Below, in pieces: positions 33,620 to 43,151 of a stretch of DNA of 64,000 nt. The stretch is from positions 248,001 through 312,000 of the forward strand of contig NZ_FNNE01000002.1 of NCBI RefSeq assembly GCF_900106945.1, written 5' to 3'. Origin of the DNA: Marinobacter mobilis (GTDB lineage: Bacteria > Pseudomonadota > Gammaproteobacteria > Pseudomonadales > Oleiphilaceae). The translations under genes were made by a program, and so were the position numbers. The notes under the pieces are model-generated. The model did not search any database. It was not told the origin of the DNA and saw nothing but the letters and a program-made list of their open reading frames with translations. Position 1 is the first letter of the stretch, and every line of letters starts with the position of its first letter.

Positions 33620-35266
33620 TTACTGTCCGAGCTGATCGCGGATCAGCTTCTTGTTGATCTTGCCGACACTGGTTTTGGGAATGTCCTCAACAAAGTCGAT
33701 CTGTTCCGGTATGGCCCATTTGTTGATGTCACCGGAGGCAACGTATTGCTTCAGGTGCTCCTGAATATCTTCTGCAGACGCCGTCGCACCCGCGGCCTTC
33801 ACCACAAGGGCATGGGGGCGCTCGCCCCATTTCTCGTCAGGCACACCAACAACCGCCGTCGCGGCGACCGCCGGGTGCTGACTGATCAGGTTCTCGAGGT
33901 CGAGGGATGAGAGCCACTCACCCCCGGTCTTGATGACATCCTTGATACGGTCACGGATCACCAGGGTGTGGTCCGGGTCCATGCTGGCGACGTCACCGGT
34001 ATGCAGCCAGCCGCCTTGCCACAGCTCGTTTCCTTTCTCCGGTTCCTTGAAGTAGCTCTGGGTCAGCCATGGCGCTCGTGCCACCACTTCGCCTTTTGTT
34101 TCGCCATCGTGGGGCAGCGGATTGCCATCCGGGTCGATAATACGGATGTCCACCAGGGGAACCGCTACCCCGGTCTTTACCCGTTTGGCGGTCTGTTGCT
34201 CCAGCGGCAGTTCCAGGTCTTGTGGGGACAGGTGAGTCAGGCTCAGCAGCGGGCAGGTTTCCGACATTCCGTAGCCGGTAAAGAGCTTAATGCCCAGCCT
34301 GGCGGCGGCATTGCACAGCCCCTGGGTCAGCGCACTGCCTCCAATCAACACATGCCAGTTGCTCAGATCCGCGGTTTTGATCGACTCCGTGGCCATCATC
34401 ATCTGCATGATGGTTGGTACACAATGGGAAAAGGTCACCTCGTGTTCCTTGATCAGGTCGACCAGCAGCTCCGGCTCATAACGTCCGGGGTAGACCTGCT
34501 TGAGTCCGAGCAGAGTCGCCGCGTAGGGCACACCCCAGGCGTGGACGTGGAACATCGGCGTGATGGGCATGTACACGGATGATGACCGTAGCATGGGCAT
34601 TTCATCGTAGGCGGCCAGGCTACCGCTCGTATTCAGGGTATGCAGTACCAGCTGGCGGTGGCTGAAGAATACGCCCTTGGGGTTGCCGGTGGTGCCTGTG
34701 GTGTAAAACGTAGTCGCTACGCTGTTCTCGTCGAAGTCGGGGAAATCGAACTCGTCGTCCGCCTGGGCCAGCAGTTGCTCGTATTCACCGTGGGTGTTGA
34801 GGCCAGTGGTCTGAGCACTGTCATTATCGGTGAGCTGGATGTAGCCGGTGACGGTCTCGAGTTCAGCGCTGACGCCTTCGAGCACTGGCAGGAAATCGTC
34901 GTGCACCAGTACCAGCTTATCTTCGGCATGGTTCATGGTGTAGACGATCTGCTCAGGAGACAACCGTACGTTGACGGTGTGCAGTATCGCCCCGATCATC
35001 GGGATGGCGAAGAAGCACTCCAGATAGCGGGGGGTATCCCAGTCCAGGACCGCGACGGTGTCGCCAGCCTGGACGCCCGCATTGGTGAGGGCGTGAGCCA
35101 GGCGGTGAATGCGCTTGACCAGATCGCGATAGGTGTAGCGGCTGCGGCTGCCGTAAATTATTTCCTGGTCCGGCGCGTAACGTGGGCCGGAGAGCAGTAG
35201 CTGTTTGATCAGCAGCGGGTATTGGTGGGCGTTGTCCGCAGATGGAAGGATCTTGGTCTGCACCAT
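33620..35266 (-). CDS. Acyl-CoA ligase (AMP-binding, medium/long-chain fatty acid--CoA ligase)
   Basis: A 548-residue adenylate-forming enzyme with the AMP-binding loop '[19 protein letters not shown]', '[13 protein letters not shown]', the '[14 protein letters not shown]' motif and a C-terminal lysine motif '[16 protein letters not shown]'. It activates carboxylic acids to acyl-CoA with ATP. The N-terminus and length match long-chain fatty-acid or alkyl-aryl acid ligases common in hydrocarbon-degrading marine bacteria. The ATG at 35266 gives a standard N-terminus ('[10 protein letters not shown]'); in-frame upstream starts would add an atypical extension. Confidence 0.9.
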   Translation of the reverse strand: MVQTKILPSADNAHQYPLLIKQLLLSGPRYAPDQEIIYGSRSRYTYRDLVKRIHRLAHALTNAGVQAGDTVAVLDWDTPRYLECFFAIPMIGAILHTVNVRLSPEQIVYTMNHAEDKLVLVHDDFLPVLEGVSAELETVTGYIQLTDNDSAQTTGLNTHGEYEQLLAQADDEFDFPDFDENSVATTFYTTGTTGNPKGVFFSHRQLVLHTLNTSGSLAAYDEMPMLRSSSVYMPITPMFHVHAWGVPYAATLLGLKQVYPGRYEPELLVDLIKEHEVTFSHCVPTIMQMMMATESIKTADLSNWHVLIGGSALTQGLCNAAARLGIKLFTGYGMSETCPLLSLTHLSPQDLELPLEQQTAKRVKTGVAVPLVDIRIIDPDGNPLPHDGETKGEVVARAPWLTQSYFKEPEKGNELWQGGWLHTGDVASMDPDHTLVIRDRIKDVIKTGGEWLSSLDLENLISQHPAVAATAVVGVPDEKWGERPHALVVKAAGATASAEDIQEHLKQYVASGDINKWAIPEQIDFVEDIPKTSVGKINKKLIRDQLGQ

Positions 35267-35407
35267 GGTGGAGGAGTCTCCTTGTTGTTCATTATTGGAT
35301 TTGTCCCGGAATAGTGGCACAAATCCAGTGTAGAACACTGTAAGGTCGACGACGTTGTGGTGCTGAGTTTTTCTTGCCGTTGGCGGGCACATGGGGAAAT
35401 GGACAGC

Positions 35408-35439
35408 AAAAAAAAGGAGCCCGCGAGCGGACTCCTTTT
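35408..35439 (-). terminator. Intrinsic terminator after ppnP
   Basis: AAAAGGAG..CCGC / GCGG..CTCCTTTT forms a stem of about 12 bp at 35412-35439; on the minus strand it is followed by a run of eight T. It lies about 40 bp after the ppnP stop and in front of the acyl-CoA ligase gene. Confidence 0.85.
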
Positions 35440-35476
35440 ACACCGGCCTGAGTGAAGGGCCGGTCCGTTGACTGGC

Positions 35477-35758
35477 TTACTCGTAGGTGCACAGGTAAGC
35501 CGTGTCGATGTCTGCCTTGGCCTTGAAGCTTGCCTGGGCGGCGACCTCAAAGGCTTCGCCGGCACCGTAGGTCATCCATTCGCTCATGCCAGGCAGCAGC
35601 ACCGTGAGGGCACCGCTGATCACGGTCATGGTTTCTTTCTGGCTGGTGCCAAACTCGTACTCACCCGGTGCGATCACGCCAACGGTGGCAGGCAGGGTGG
35701 CAGACTGGAAAGCAATGGATTTGACCTGACCGTCAAAATACTCGTTAACCTTCAGCAT
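35477..35758 (-). CDS. ppnP: Pyrimidine/purine nucleoside phosphorylase PpnP
   Basis: A 93-residue single-domain cupin matching PpnP (formerly YaiE/DUF1255): '[17 protein letters not shown]', '[32 protein letters not shown]', '[10 protein letters not shown]...DTAYLCTY'. It phosphorolyses many nucleosides to the base and (deoxy)ribose-1-phosphate. AAGGAG seven bases before the ATG fixes the start. Divergent from the DUF4112 gene. Confidence 0.93.
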   Translation of the reverse strand: MLKVNEYFDGQVKSIAFQSATLPATVGVIAPGEYEFGTSQKETMTVISGALTVLLPGMSEWMTYGAGEAFEVAAQASFKAKADIDTAYLCTYE

Positions 35759-35815
35759 AATTGCGCTCCTTGAGAGATTTGGGCGCCTACTATACGGCAA
35801 AATCAGACACTGGGA

Positions 35816-36334
35816 ATGACAAAATTTATGGAATCGATGGAAACTTCAGCAACCCCCTCCGCAGCAGCGGAACGAGAACGCTATGAGCAGTCACTGCGGC
35901 GACTGGACACCTTTGCCCGGCGGCTGGACAGCCAGTTCCGGATTCCCGGTACCAACATCCGCTTTGGGCTGGATCCGATCCTGGGGCTGGTGCCCGGGCT
36001 AGGGGATCTGATCGGACTGGTGCTGTCTCTGTACGTGGTGATTGAGGCGATTCGTCTGGGGGCGGGTGCCGGTCTGGTGACGCGAATGCTGGGCAACCTG
36101 TTGCTGGAATTCGTGATCGGACTGGTGCCGGTACTGGGGGACGCCTTCGATCTGATGTGGAAAGCGAATGATCGTAATGCCCGATTGTTACGGAACCACA
36201 TTTCCCGCAAGCTGGAACCGGGCAAGCGCCGACGCTCCTGGTTATCCTATCTGCTGGTCGGCGGGTTCTGCCTGCTGGCGCTGTGGCTGTTGGTATTGCT
36301 CGGACAGCAATGGGTGCCGCAGGGCACGCTGTGA
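35816..36334 (+). CDS. DUF4112 domain membrane protein
   Basis: A 172-residue protein with the DUF4112 core ('[45 protein letters not shown]...[19 protein letters not shown]') and about three hydrophobic helices including a C-terminal one. Function unknown. It is convergent with the Mrp operon. Confidence 0.85.
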   Translation: MTKFMESMETSATPSAAAERERYEQSLRRLDTFARRLDSQFRIPGTNIRFGLDPILGLVPGLGDLIGLVLSLYVVIEAIRLGAGAGLVTRMLGNLLLEFVIGLVPVLGDAFDLMWKANDRNARLLRNHISRKLEPGKRRRSWLSYLLVGGFCLLALWLLVLLGQQWVPQGTL

Positions 36335-36349
36335 TGCCCGGACGGGTGC

Positions 36350-36682
36350 TCACTGATCCCAGGGCTTGCCTCGGGTTTCCGGCATGCGCTTCACGTCCAG
36401 GTGCATGGCGGACTTCGCCATGATGTTGGCGCTCACCGGGGCTGTCATAAACAGGAACACGGTGATCAGCACTTCCGCGGTATCAATACCGGCACCCTGG
36501 CTGGAAGCGTAGGCCACTGATGCAATGATAATGGCGCCGACGCCCACCGTGGTCGCCTTGGTGGGAGCGTGTAGCCGGGTATAGAAATCCGGCATTCGTG
36601 CCAGGCCGATGGCGCCAATCAGGGTAAAGGCGCCGCCGGTGAGCAGCAGGCCGGCAATAAGGTATTCGACGACGGGATTCAT
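36350..36682 (-). CDS. mrpG: Mrp Na+/H+ antiporter subunit G
   Basis: A 110-residue protein with about three transmembrane helices and the MnhG/PhaG signature ('GGAFTLIGAIGLARMPDFYTRLHAPTKATTVGVG'). It is the last gene of the six-gene operon and an essential small subunit of the Mrp complex in studied bacteria. It follows mrpF by 39 bp, the only spacing in the cluster that is not an overlap. Confidence 0.93.
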   Translation of the reverse strand: MNPVVEYLIAGLLLTGGAFTLIGAIGLARMPDFYTRLHAPTKATTVGVGAIIIASVAYASSQGAGIDTAEVLITVFLFMTAPVSANIMAKSAMHLDVKRMPETRGKPWDQ

Positions 36683-36721
36683 AGATTTTGCTCCTGGTCC
36701 GACTCAGATCTGTCGGTGCGC

Positions 36722-36991
36722 TTATTCAATGACGCTGCCACGTTTCAGGTACTTGGCCATGGCCACCGTACCGACAAACCCCATCACGGCAATCAACAGC
36801 GCTGACTCCATATAGAGCCGGGTGCCCAGGGTAATGCCGAGCAGGATGATCAGTGCGATGGCGTTCACATACAAGGTATCCAGGGCCAGCACCCGGTCAG
36901 GCGCGTCCGGTCCCTTGATCAGCCGGAATACATTGAGTACGGCGGCCAGGGTCACCATGGCAATGGTGATGTGCAGAGCGGTGGTGATCAT
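36722..36991 (-). CDS. mrpF: Mrp antiporter subunit F
   Basis: An 89-residue protein with three predicted helices and the MrpF pattern ('RLIKGPDAPDRVLALDTLYVNAIALIILLG'). It overlaps mrpE by four bases. Confidence 0.93.
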   Translation of the reverse strand: MITTALHITIAMVTLAAVLNVFRLIKGPDAPDRVLALDTLYVNAIALIILLGITLGTRLYMESALLIAVMGFVGTVAMAKYLKRGSVIE

Positions 36992-37479
36992 TGGAAGATC
37001 TCCTGCAACGGTTTTTCATAACGCCGGCGAATGGTGTCGATGATGTCCTGCTCGTCGTCCACGTCGAGGGCGTGGATCAGCAAGATGCGCTGATCGTCAC
37101 TGACATCGGTGCTGACGGTACCCGGTGTCAGCGATATCGTGCTGGCGAGCATGGTAATGGCCAGCGGGTGTTCAAGGCTGATCGGGTAGGAAATAAACGC
37201 CGGGCGGGGTTTACGGGTGCTCAGCACCAGGCGCGCGACCGACAGACTGGCCACCACGATGTCCAGCAAGACCCGCAGTATGTAGAGTGGAACCAGCCAA
37301 CCCTTGACGATGGCCGGGCGTTCCGGCCAGAAGCCCCGGGTGACTTGGGGCAGCACCCAGGCAAGGATCAACCCCATCACTATACTGCCGCCGCTGATGC
37401 CGTCACTGAGCAGTTGCCAGACGATGAACAGAACCAGGCTCAGGAAGGGTTGGGGCAGACCGATTCGTGCCAGCATCAC
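36988..37479 (-). CDS. mrpE: Mrp antiporter subunit E
   Basis: A 163-residue MnhE-type subunit with N-terminal helices and the conserved cytoplasmic tail ('ISLTPGTVSTDVSDDQRILLIHALDVDDEQD'). Overlaps mrpD by four bases and mrpF by four bases. Confidence 0.93.
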   Translation of the reverse strand: MMLARIGLPQPFLSLVLFIVWQLLSDGISGGSIVMGLILAWVLPQVTRGFWPERPAIVKGWLVPLYILRVLLDIVVASLSVARLVLSTRKPRPAFISYPISLEHPLAITMLASTISLTPGTVSTDVSDDQRILLIHALDVDDEQDIIDTIRRRYEKPLQEIFQ

Positions 37480-38993
37480 AGGCCCTCCGCTATGACAGGT
37501 AAATTAAGCACATTAAGGTATTCGCTGGTATTGAACAGCTGGGCCGCAGTGGCGTCCACATAGGCGCTGATCGGACCGGCCAGTAACACGATGACGATGG
37601 CCATGCTGACCAGGCCACCAGCCGCTACGGTGACCGGCAGTGAGAGCCGGTCGGTGCTGCTGACATGACCATCCACGGTTCGCCAGAACACGATGGAACC
37701 GGCTCGGCTGTACGCGATCAGGGTAAAGAAACTTCCGCCAATCAATACGCTCCACAACCAGGCCATTTCAGCTCCCGGGGTAGTCGACTGGAGAATCAGC
37801 AGCTTGGCAAAAAATCCGCTCAGCGGTGGCAGGCCGATGGCCGCGACGGCACCGATCAGGAACAGTACGCTGAGCAGGGTGCGATTATGCATTCGGGGTG
37901 CGGTCACAATACGGTCGACTGCAGAGCCCCGCTGAGCCGCGATCAGGTCAACCACCAGGAACAGTCCGCCGACAATCCAGGTGGTATTGAGCATGTAGAA
38001 CAACGCCGCGGACGTCCCTTCTTCTGTCCCCAGGCCAACGGCGGCGAGCAGGGTGCCTACCGAAATGATGACCTGCCAGGCAATCAGCGTCCGCAGGTTG
38101 CGAGCTCCCAGGGCGCCGATGACGCCCATGGTCAGGGTCGCCAGGGCGAACGCGAACAGCCAGTCGAGTCCCAGATTCGCCAGCGCGCCTGCACCAGAGC
38201 CGAATATGAGTGTGAAGACTCGGACAATGGCGTAAAAACCGACTTTGGTCATGACTGCGAACAGGGCTGCCACCGGCGCAGTGGCATTGCCATAAGCCCG
38301 TGGCAGCCAGAAACACAGCGGCAGGATGGCGGCTTTGAGGCCGAACACCACCAGTAGCATCAGCCCGCCGGCTTGCAACAGCGGCAGGTTCTCTGCGCTG
38401 ACCTGGGGCACCTTGGCAGCCAGGTCGGCCATGTTCAGGGTGCCGGTCACACTGTAGATCATGCCAACACTGATCAGGAACAGGGCGGAGCCGGTCAGGT
38501 TGAGCACCACATAGTGCAGGCTAGGCACCGTGCGCTTGGTGCCGGGGCCCTGCATGAGCAGGCCATAGGACGCGATCAGCAGTACTTCAAAGGCGACGAA
38601 CAGGTTAAACAGGTCGCCAGTCAGGAACGCGATGTTAAGGCCCATCAGCTGGAACAGGAACAGGGCGTGGAACTGCCGGCTGCTCTCGTCAGTCCGATGG
38701 ATGGCGTACAGGTGACTGAAGAAGGCGAGGATGGCCGTCATCACCAGCATCAGTGCCGCTAGCCGGTCAAGAACCAGCACGATACCGAAGGGGGGCGCCC
38801 AGTTGCCGAAGGCATAGACTCGGTAGCTGCCGTCATTGGCCAGCACCAATAGCGCAAAGGTGGATGCCAACAGCAACACGGTCGTTGCCAGCGCCAGGGT
38901 CCGGCGCAGTGAAATCGGCGCGTAGCCGATAAAGACCTGGATGATTCCGCCGAGCAGGGGGATCAGGATAGGCGCGATCAGCAAGTGGTTCAT
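37476..38993 (-). CDS. mrpD: Mrp antiporter subunit D (NuoM/N-like)
   Basis: A 505-residue subunit with about fourteen transmembrane helices, homologous to complex I proton-pumping subunits. The key glutamate and lysines are likely in 'LFNLFVAFEVLLIASYGLLM' and the later helices. With MrpA it forms the ion-translocating part of the antiporter. Overlaps both neighbours by four bases. Confidence 0.93.
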   Translation of the reverse strand: MNHLLIAPILIPLLGGIIQVFIGYAPISLRRTLALATTVLLLASTFALLVLANDGSYRVYAFGNWAPPFGIVLVLDRLAALMLVMTAILAFFSHLYAIHRTDESSRQFHALFLFQLMGLNIAFLTGDLFNLFVAFEVLLIASYGLLMQGPGTKRTVPSLHYVVLNLTGSALFLISVGMIYSVTGTLNMADLAAKVPQVSAENLPLLQAGGLMLLVVFGLKAAILPLCFWLPRAYGNATAPVAALFAVMTKVGFYAIVRVFTLIFGSGAGALANLGLDWLFAFALATLTMGVIGALGARNLRTLIAWQVIISVGTLLAAVGLGTEEGTSAALFYMLNTTWIVGGLFLVVDLIAAQRGSAVDRIVTAPRMHNRTLLSVLFLIGAVAAIGLPPLSGFFAKLLILQSTTPGAEMAWLWSVLIGGSFFTLIAYSRAGSIVFWRTVDGHVSSTDRLSLPVTVAAGGLVSMAIVIVLLAGPISAYVDATAAQLFNTSEYLNVLNLPVIAEGL

Positions 38994-39358
38994 CGGCTGG
39001 CTCCCTCCTCTTCCTCAGCGCGGGGCTCAGGGGCTGGCCGGTGGCCATCCACGTGGTCATCTTCATTGTCGGCCTGATTGCGCAGGGCCAGTACCACAGC
39101 GAACGCCGTCATCGCGAAGCCAATAACAATGGCGGTCAGTACCAGGGCCTGAGGCAGTGGGTCGGCATACTCGCCAGTGCTGCCAATGATGGGCTGACCG
39201 CCGGTGACCAGGCGGCCGGTAGCAAACAGGAACAGGTTGACGCCGTAGGATAGCAGGGTCAGGCCAACCACCACCGGAAAGGTCCGGGCCCGCAGGATCA
39301 GGTAAACGCCGGAGGCTGTCAGGGTGCCGATGATCAGGGCATAGGCGAGTTCCATCAC
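38990..39358 (-). CDS. mrpC: Mrp antiporter subunit C (NuoK-like)
   Basis: A 122-residue subunit with three helices and the MnhC/NuoK pattern ('ALIIGTLTASGVYLILRARTFPVVVGLTLLSYGVNLFLF', 'DPLPQALVLTAIVIGFAMTAFAVVLALR'). Overlaps mrpA and mrpD by four bases each. Confidence 0.93.
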   Translation of the reverse strand: MMELAYALIIGTLTASGVYLILRARTFPVVVGLTLLSYGVNLFLFATGRLVTGGQPIIGSTGEYADPLPQALVLTAIVIGFAMTAFAVVLALRNQADNEDDHVDGHRPAPEPRAEEEEGASR

Positions 39359-42156
39359 ATACCTCCCTTGGAGCTCTTGATGGCTGAGTGGGGTGAAAGC
39401 TTGCCAAGGCTCACCAGGGCCAGCAGGGTAGCGCCGACCACCGTAAAGTAAACGCCAAGGTCGAACACCATGGCCGATGCAATTTCAAACTTGCCCACCA
39501 CCGGCCAGGTGATGTAACCGAAGGCCGACGTCAGGAACGGGTATCCGAATGCCAGACTGCCGGCGCCAGCAATAACGGCAAACAGCAGACCAAGGCCAAT
39601 CACGTTGTGGTAGCGGAAGGGGATTCGGTCCTCGGTCCAGCCCACGCCGCTGGCAATGTATTGCAATACCAGAGCAACAGCGGTGATCAGGCCGGCAATA
39701 AATCCGCCTCCGGGCATGTTGTGCCCCCGCAGGAAAATGTACAGGGAAATCATGAGCGCCAGAGGCAGCATGGGCCGGGCGATCTGTTTCAGCATCATCG
39801 GATGGGCATCGCGGGTCCACGGGTGTCCCAGGCCGTCGCCGGGTGGGGGGGTGAGCGCGGTATTCTTGAGCATGGCGTAGATGCCCAGAGCGGCAATTGC
39901 CAGTACCGTGATTTCGCCAAGGGTATCGAATCCACGGAAGTCCACCAGAATCACGTTGACCACATTGGTGCCGCCGCCACCGGGCTTGCTGTTGGCGATA
40001 AAGAAGCTGGAAATGGACTCGAATGGCTGGGTCAGCATGGCCAGGGTAATCAGCGTCATACCCGCGCCGGCAACAAGGGCGATGGTCAGATCCCGCAGGC
40101 GGCGTGGCCAGGACGTTTCAATCGGTGTCCAGGACGGCATGTAATACAGCGCCAGCATCAGCAGCACGATGGTTACGACTTCCACCGAAAGCTGGGTCAT
40201 GGCCAGGTCAGGGGCGGAGAAGCGGGCGAAGGTCAGGGCGACCACCAGACCTACGACACTGAGCAGTACCAGAGCGAAGAAGCGGTCCCGGTGGTAAGCG
40301 GCTGTGCCGAGGGCGCTGATGATCAGAAGGACCGCCGCCGTGAGCGATGGCCAGTCGATGGGACTGAGTCCATGGCTGCCGATAAACAGGCCCATGTCCC
40401 CAATCGGAGCCAGAGCCACCACAACTGCGCTCGCAATCAGCAGCATGGCGTAACGCTGCAGGGAGCCATTCTCGATACGGTTGGTGAAGGCCGCAGCCCG
40501 GTCCTCAAGCCACATCGCCACTTTCTCAAAGACGGCTTTTTCATCAATCTCCCGGAAACGTGCGTGGAAATCGAAGAATCGCTGGCGTTGGCTGTACATC
40601 AGCAGGCCGCCAAAGAAGGCGAGAAAACTCATGAGCAGGGGCAGGTTGAAGCCGTGCAGGATCGCCAGGTGGTATTCCGGAACCTGGCCATCGAGGGTGG
40701 CGAATGCTGCGGCATGAAGCAGTGGGCCAATGGAGACCGCCGGGAACATGCCCACCATGACACAGGCAAAGACCAGAATCTCCACCGGGATCTTCATGTA
40801 ACGGGGTGGTTCGTGGGGTGGGTAGATCGGCAGATCCACCGGCTTGCCGTTGAAGAACACGTCATGGATGAAGCGGGCCGAGTAGGCCACTGCGAATATG
40901 CCGGCCAGGGTGGCAACCAATGGTGGGAGGTAGGCCCAGATGCCGGGCAGATTCAGCGACAGTGATTCGGCAAAGAACATTTCCTTGCTGAGGAAGCCGT
41001 TGAGCAGAGGTACCCCCGCCATGGATGAGGCGGCCACCATGGCCAGGGTGGCGGTATGGGGCATGAAGCGCCAGAGACCGTTGATCTGCCGCATGTCACG
41101 GGTACCGGTTTCATGATCGATGATGCCGGCCGCCATAAACAGCGACGCCTTGAACGTGGCGTGGTTGATGACGTGAAACAGGGCGGCCACGGCAGCCAAC
41201 TGGGTGTTCATACCAAACAGCAGGGTGATCAGGCCCAGGTGGCTGACGGTTGAGTGGGCCAGCAGTCCCTTAAGGTCATGTTTAAACAGGGCGACATAGG
41301 CGCCGATCAGCAGGGTCACCATGCCGGTAAAGCTGACCATATAGAACCACTGATCGGTGCCTGCCAGTACCGGGTACAGGCGCGCCATCAGGAATATGCC
41401 GGCTTTGACCATGGTGGCTGAGTGCAGGTAGGCGGACACGGGTGTCGGTGCCTGCATGGCATGGGGCAGCCAGAAATGGAACGGGAACTGGGCCGACTTG
41501 GTAAAGGCGCCCAGCAACACCAGCGTCAGTGCAAACGGATACAGGGCATGGGACTTGATCAGGTCAGCGGCAGCGAGCACGTCGTCAAGCTCATAGCTGC
41601 CTACAATGCGGCCAATGATCAGAATGCCGGCCAACAGGGCCAGTCCACCACCACCGGTGACCGCCAGCGCCATTCGTGCGCCGCGGCGGGCGTCCTGTTT
41701 GTGATTCCAGAAGCTGATCAGCAGGAAGGACACCACGCTGGTGAGCTCCCAGAACACCAGCATCAGCAGGAGATTGCTGGAGAGAACAATGCCCAGCATA
41801 GCGCCCTTGAAGCACAGCAGCAGGGCGTAGAACTTGCCGACATTCTCATAGGGTTTCAGGTAATAGCGGGCATAGAGAATGATCAGCAGGCCGATGATAA
41901 GAATCAGCAGGGCAAACAGCAGCGACAGGCCGTCAAGCCGGAAGCTGAGGGACAGTCCCACGGCCGGGAGCCAGCTGTGAGTCTCCAGCAGAACCCCGCC
42001 TTCGGCCAGGGTTGCCCAGTGGGGGAACAGCATCGCCAGCGCAATCAGCGCCGGCACTGACGACGCGATGGCGATGGCGGTACGGCCCGCCTGGGCGAAC
42101 AAGGGAGCGGCAATGGCTCCCAGAAAAGGCAGTAAAACGACCAGCGACAGGGTCAT
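39355..42156 (-). CDS. mrpA: Mrp antiporter subunit A, fused A+B
   Basis: A 933-residue protein combining the NuoL-like MrpA core (residues 1-about 640), the MbhE-like segment and a C-terminal MnhB domain (about 790-930), i.e. an MrpA-MrpB fusion as in group 2 (pha-type) Mrp operons. About 20 or more transmembrane helices. The complex exchanges cytoplasmic Na+ (or K+) for external H+ and supports alkaline and salt tolerance. It is the first gene of the minus-strand operon mrpA-C-D-E-F-G. Confidence 0.93.
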   Translation of the reverse strand: MTLSLVVLLPFLGAIAAPLFAQAGRTAIAIASSVPALIALAMLFPHWATLAEGGVLLETHSWLPAVGLSLSFRLDGLSLLFALLILIIGLLIILYARYYLKPYENVGKFYALLLCFKGAMLGIVLSSNLLLMLVFWELTSVVSFLLISFWNHKQDARRGARMALAVTGGGGLALLAGILIIGRIVGSYELDDVLAAADLIKSHALYPFALTLVLLGAFTKSAQFPFHFWLPHAMQAPTPVSAYLHSATMVKAGIFLMARLYPVLAGTDQWFYMVSFTGMVTLLIGAYVALFKHDLKGLLAHSTVSHLGLITLLFGMNTQLAAVAALFHVINHATFKASLFMAAGIIDHETGTRDMRQINGLWRFMPHTATLAMVAASSMAGVPLLNGFLSKEMFFAESLSLNLPGIWAYLPPLVATLAGIFAVAYSARFIHDVFFNGKPVDLPIYPPHEPPRYMKIPVEILVFACVMVGMFPAVSIGPLLHAAAFATLDGQVPEYHLAILHGFNLPLLMSFLAFFGGLLMYSQRQRFFDFHARFREIDEKAVFEKVAMWLEDRAAAFTNRIENGSLQRYAMLLIASAVVVALAPIGDMGLFIGSHGLSPIDWPSLTAAVLLIISALGTAAYHRDRFFALVLLSVVGLVVALTFARFSAPDLAMTQLSVEVVTIVLLMLALYYMPSWTPIETSWPRRLRDLTIALVAGAGMTLITLAMLTQPFESISSFFIANSKPGGGGTNVVNVILVDFRGFDTLGEITVLAIAALGIYAMLKNTALTPPPGDGLGHPWTRDAHPMMLKQIARPMLPLALMISLYIFLRGHNMPGGGFIAGLITAVALVLQYIASGVGWTEDRIPFRYHNVIGLGLLFAVIAGAGSLAFGYPFLTSAFGYITWPVVGKFEIASAMVFDLGVYFTVVGATLLALVSLGKLSPHSAIKSSKGGM

Positions 42157-42743
42157 CGCAACCTCATTGTTGAATCAGTGTCATGCTATGGATGAGTAAG
42201 GCTTTTTGCTGACAGAGTTTAGCCGCCGCCCGTTATAGCTGCATCTTTGCAGTAGCGATGGCCAGATTACTCAACGCAGGGAGGGTGGATCAGGAAAATA
42301 CGGGAGGCGTCCCCAAAGTACGGCTGTGTACACCGGGAATCGGAGAAAAACCGGGCCTAGGGTCAGCTTGGGCCTGTCAGCCATGTGTGCTCCGCAAACA
42401 TTATACGCGAACGCAGATAATACGTGGCCGGACTCTCAGGTCAAGTGAATCTGACCCCGTGCGGCTGGCTGGCAACAGCCGTTCAGCACTGAAATTGAGC
42501 AAGAATTAAACAATATTCACTGGATAAACCGGCGATCAGGGTCCTTAATGGGATAACCGGGTAGGGCTTCGCAGGCTGTGGCCAGCGAAGTGCAACCGTG
42601 AGTGCCTGGCCGTCGTTTCTCCAAAGACGCGCTCAGATCCGTTGCTGGAGAACTGACGTTATGACCGGCGATTCCGGAACGGGTCCGGACGCCATGGTGT
42701 GGTCGATCATTGATGAAAGCATGGCTTTGTAAAGGAGATTGCT
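42157..42743. other. Non-coding region of about 590 bp
   Basis: No convincing gene: the only longer frame (42258-42509, plus) has no domain or ribosome-binding site. The stretch holds the promoter region of the Mrp operon (minus) and of the EF-hand protein (plus) and an inverted repeat GGGTCAG/CTGACCC with about 100 bp between outer ends. Confidence 0.6.
42360..42458. repeat. Possible miniature inverted-repeat element
   Basis: GGGTCAG at 42360 and CTGACCCC at 42451 are 7-bp inverted ends bounding about 99 bp with no coding potential. The end AAGTGAATCTGACCCC resembles sequence I associate with REP/RAYT-linked repeats in gammaproteobacteria. A single copy in the window makes this tentative. 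Confidence 0.25.
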
Positions 42744-43070
42744 ATGAAGATCAGGACCATAACCTGTGCCACTGTCATATCGGTTTCATTGATGGCACCG
42801 TTTGCCTTTGCCGGCAGCGATTCGGCAGACAGCAGTGCCGATTCCATGGCTGGGGATATGGAAAGTTCCAGACCCAAGGCTCCAGTGTTTGAAGTTCTGG
42901 ATGCAAACGCCGATGGCGTAATCAGTGCCGAAGAACTGAATGTCTATGGTGCAACCGCAGCAGGGCAGCCCGAGGCGGGAGATCCTGCAGAACTGGAAAT
43001 GCGTGACATGAACGGTGATGGCAACATCACTCGCGAAGAGTTCGACGAAGGCGCTATGTCCTGGGATTGA
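42744..43070 (+). CDS. Periplasmic EF-hand domain protein
   Basis: A 108-residue secreted protein with a signal peptide (cleavage near 'PFAFAGS') and two EF-hand loops: 'DANADGVISAEE' and 'DMNGDGNITREE', each with acidic residues at positions 1, 3, 5 and 12. It probably binds calcium in the periplasm; partner unknown. AAAGGAG precedes the ATG. Confidence 0.85.
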   Translation: MKIRTITCATVISVSLMAPFAFAGSDSADSSADSMAGDMESSRPKAPVFEVLDANADGVISAEELNVYGATAAGQPEAGDPAELEMRDMNGDGNITREEFDEGAMSWD

Positions 43071-43103
43071 ACGCGTAGCTTTCTGGATCGCATTATTTGG
43101 ATG

Positions 43104-43138
43104 AAAAGCCCCAGACACCCTGTGTCCGGGGCTTTTTG
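43104..43138. terminator. Bidirectional intrinsic terminator
   Basis: AAAAGCCCC(a)GACAC - CCT - GTGTC(c)GGGGCTTTTT: a long GC-rich stem flanked by A- and T-runs, located between the convergent EF-hand and crotonase genes. It should stop transcription from both sides. Confidence 0.88.
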
Positions 43139-43151
43139 GTTAGCGCGAAGC

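Noticed and set aside
39607..40965. 452-codon plus-strand frame inside mrpA
   Set aside because: Shadow of a conserved multi-helix subunit; composition rich in Gln, Gly and His typical of antisense frames.
42258..42509. 83-codon plus-strand frame before the EF-hand gene
   Set aside because: No ribosome-binding site, odd composition and no similarity I recognise.
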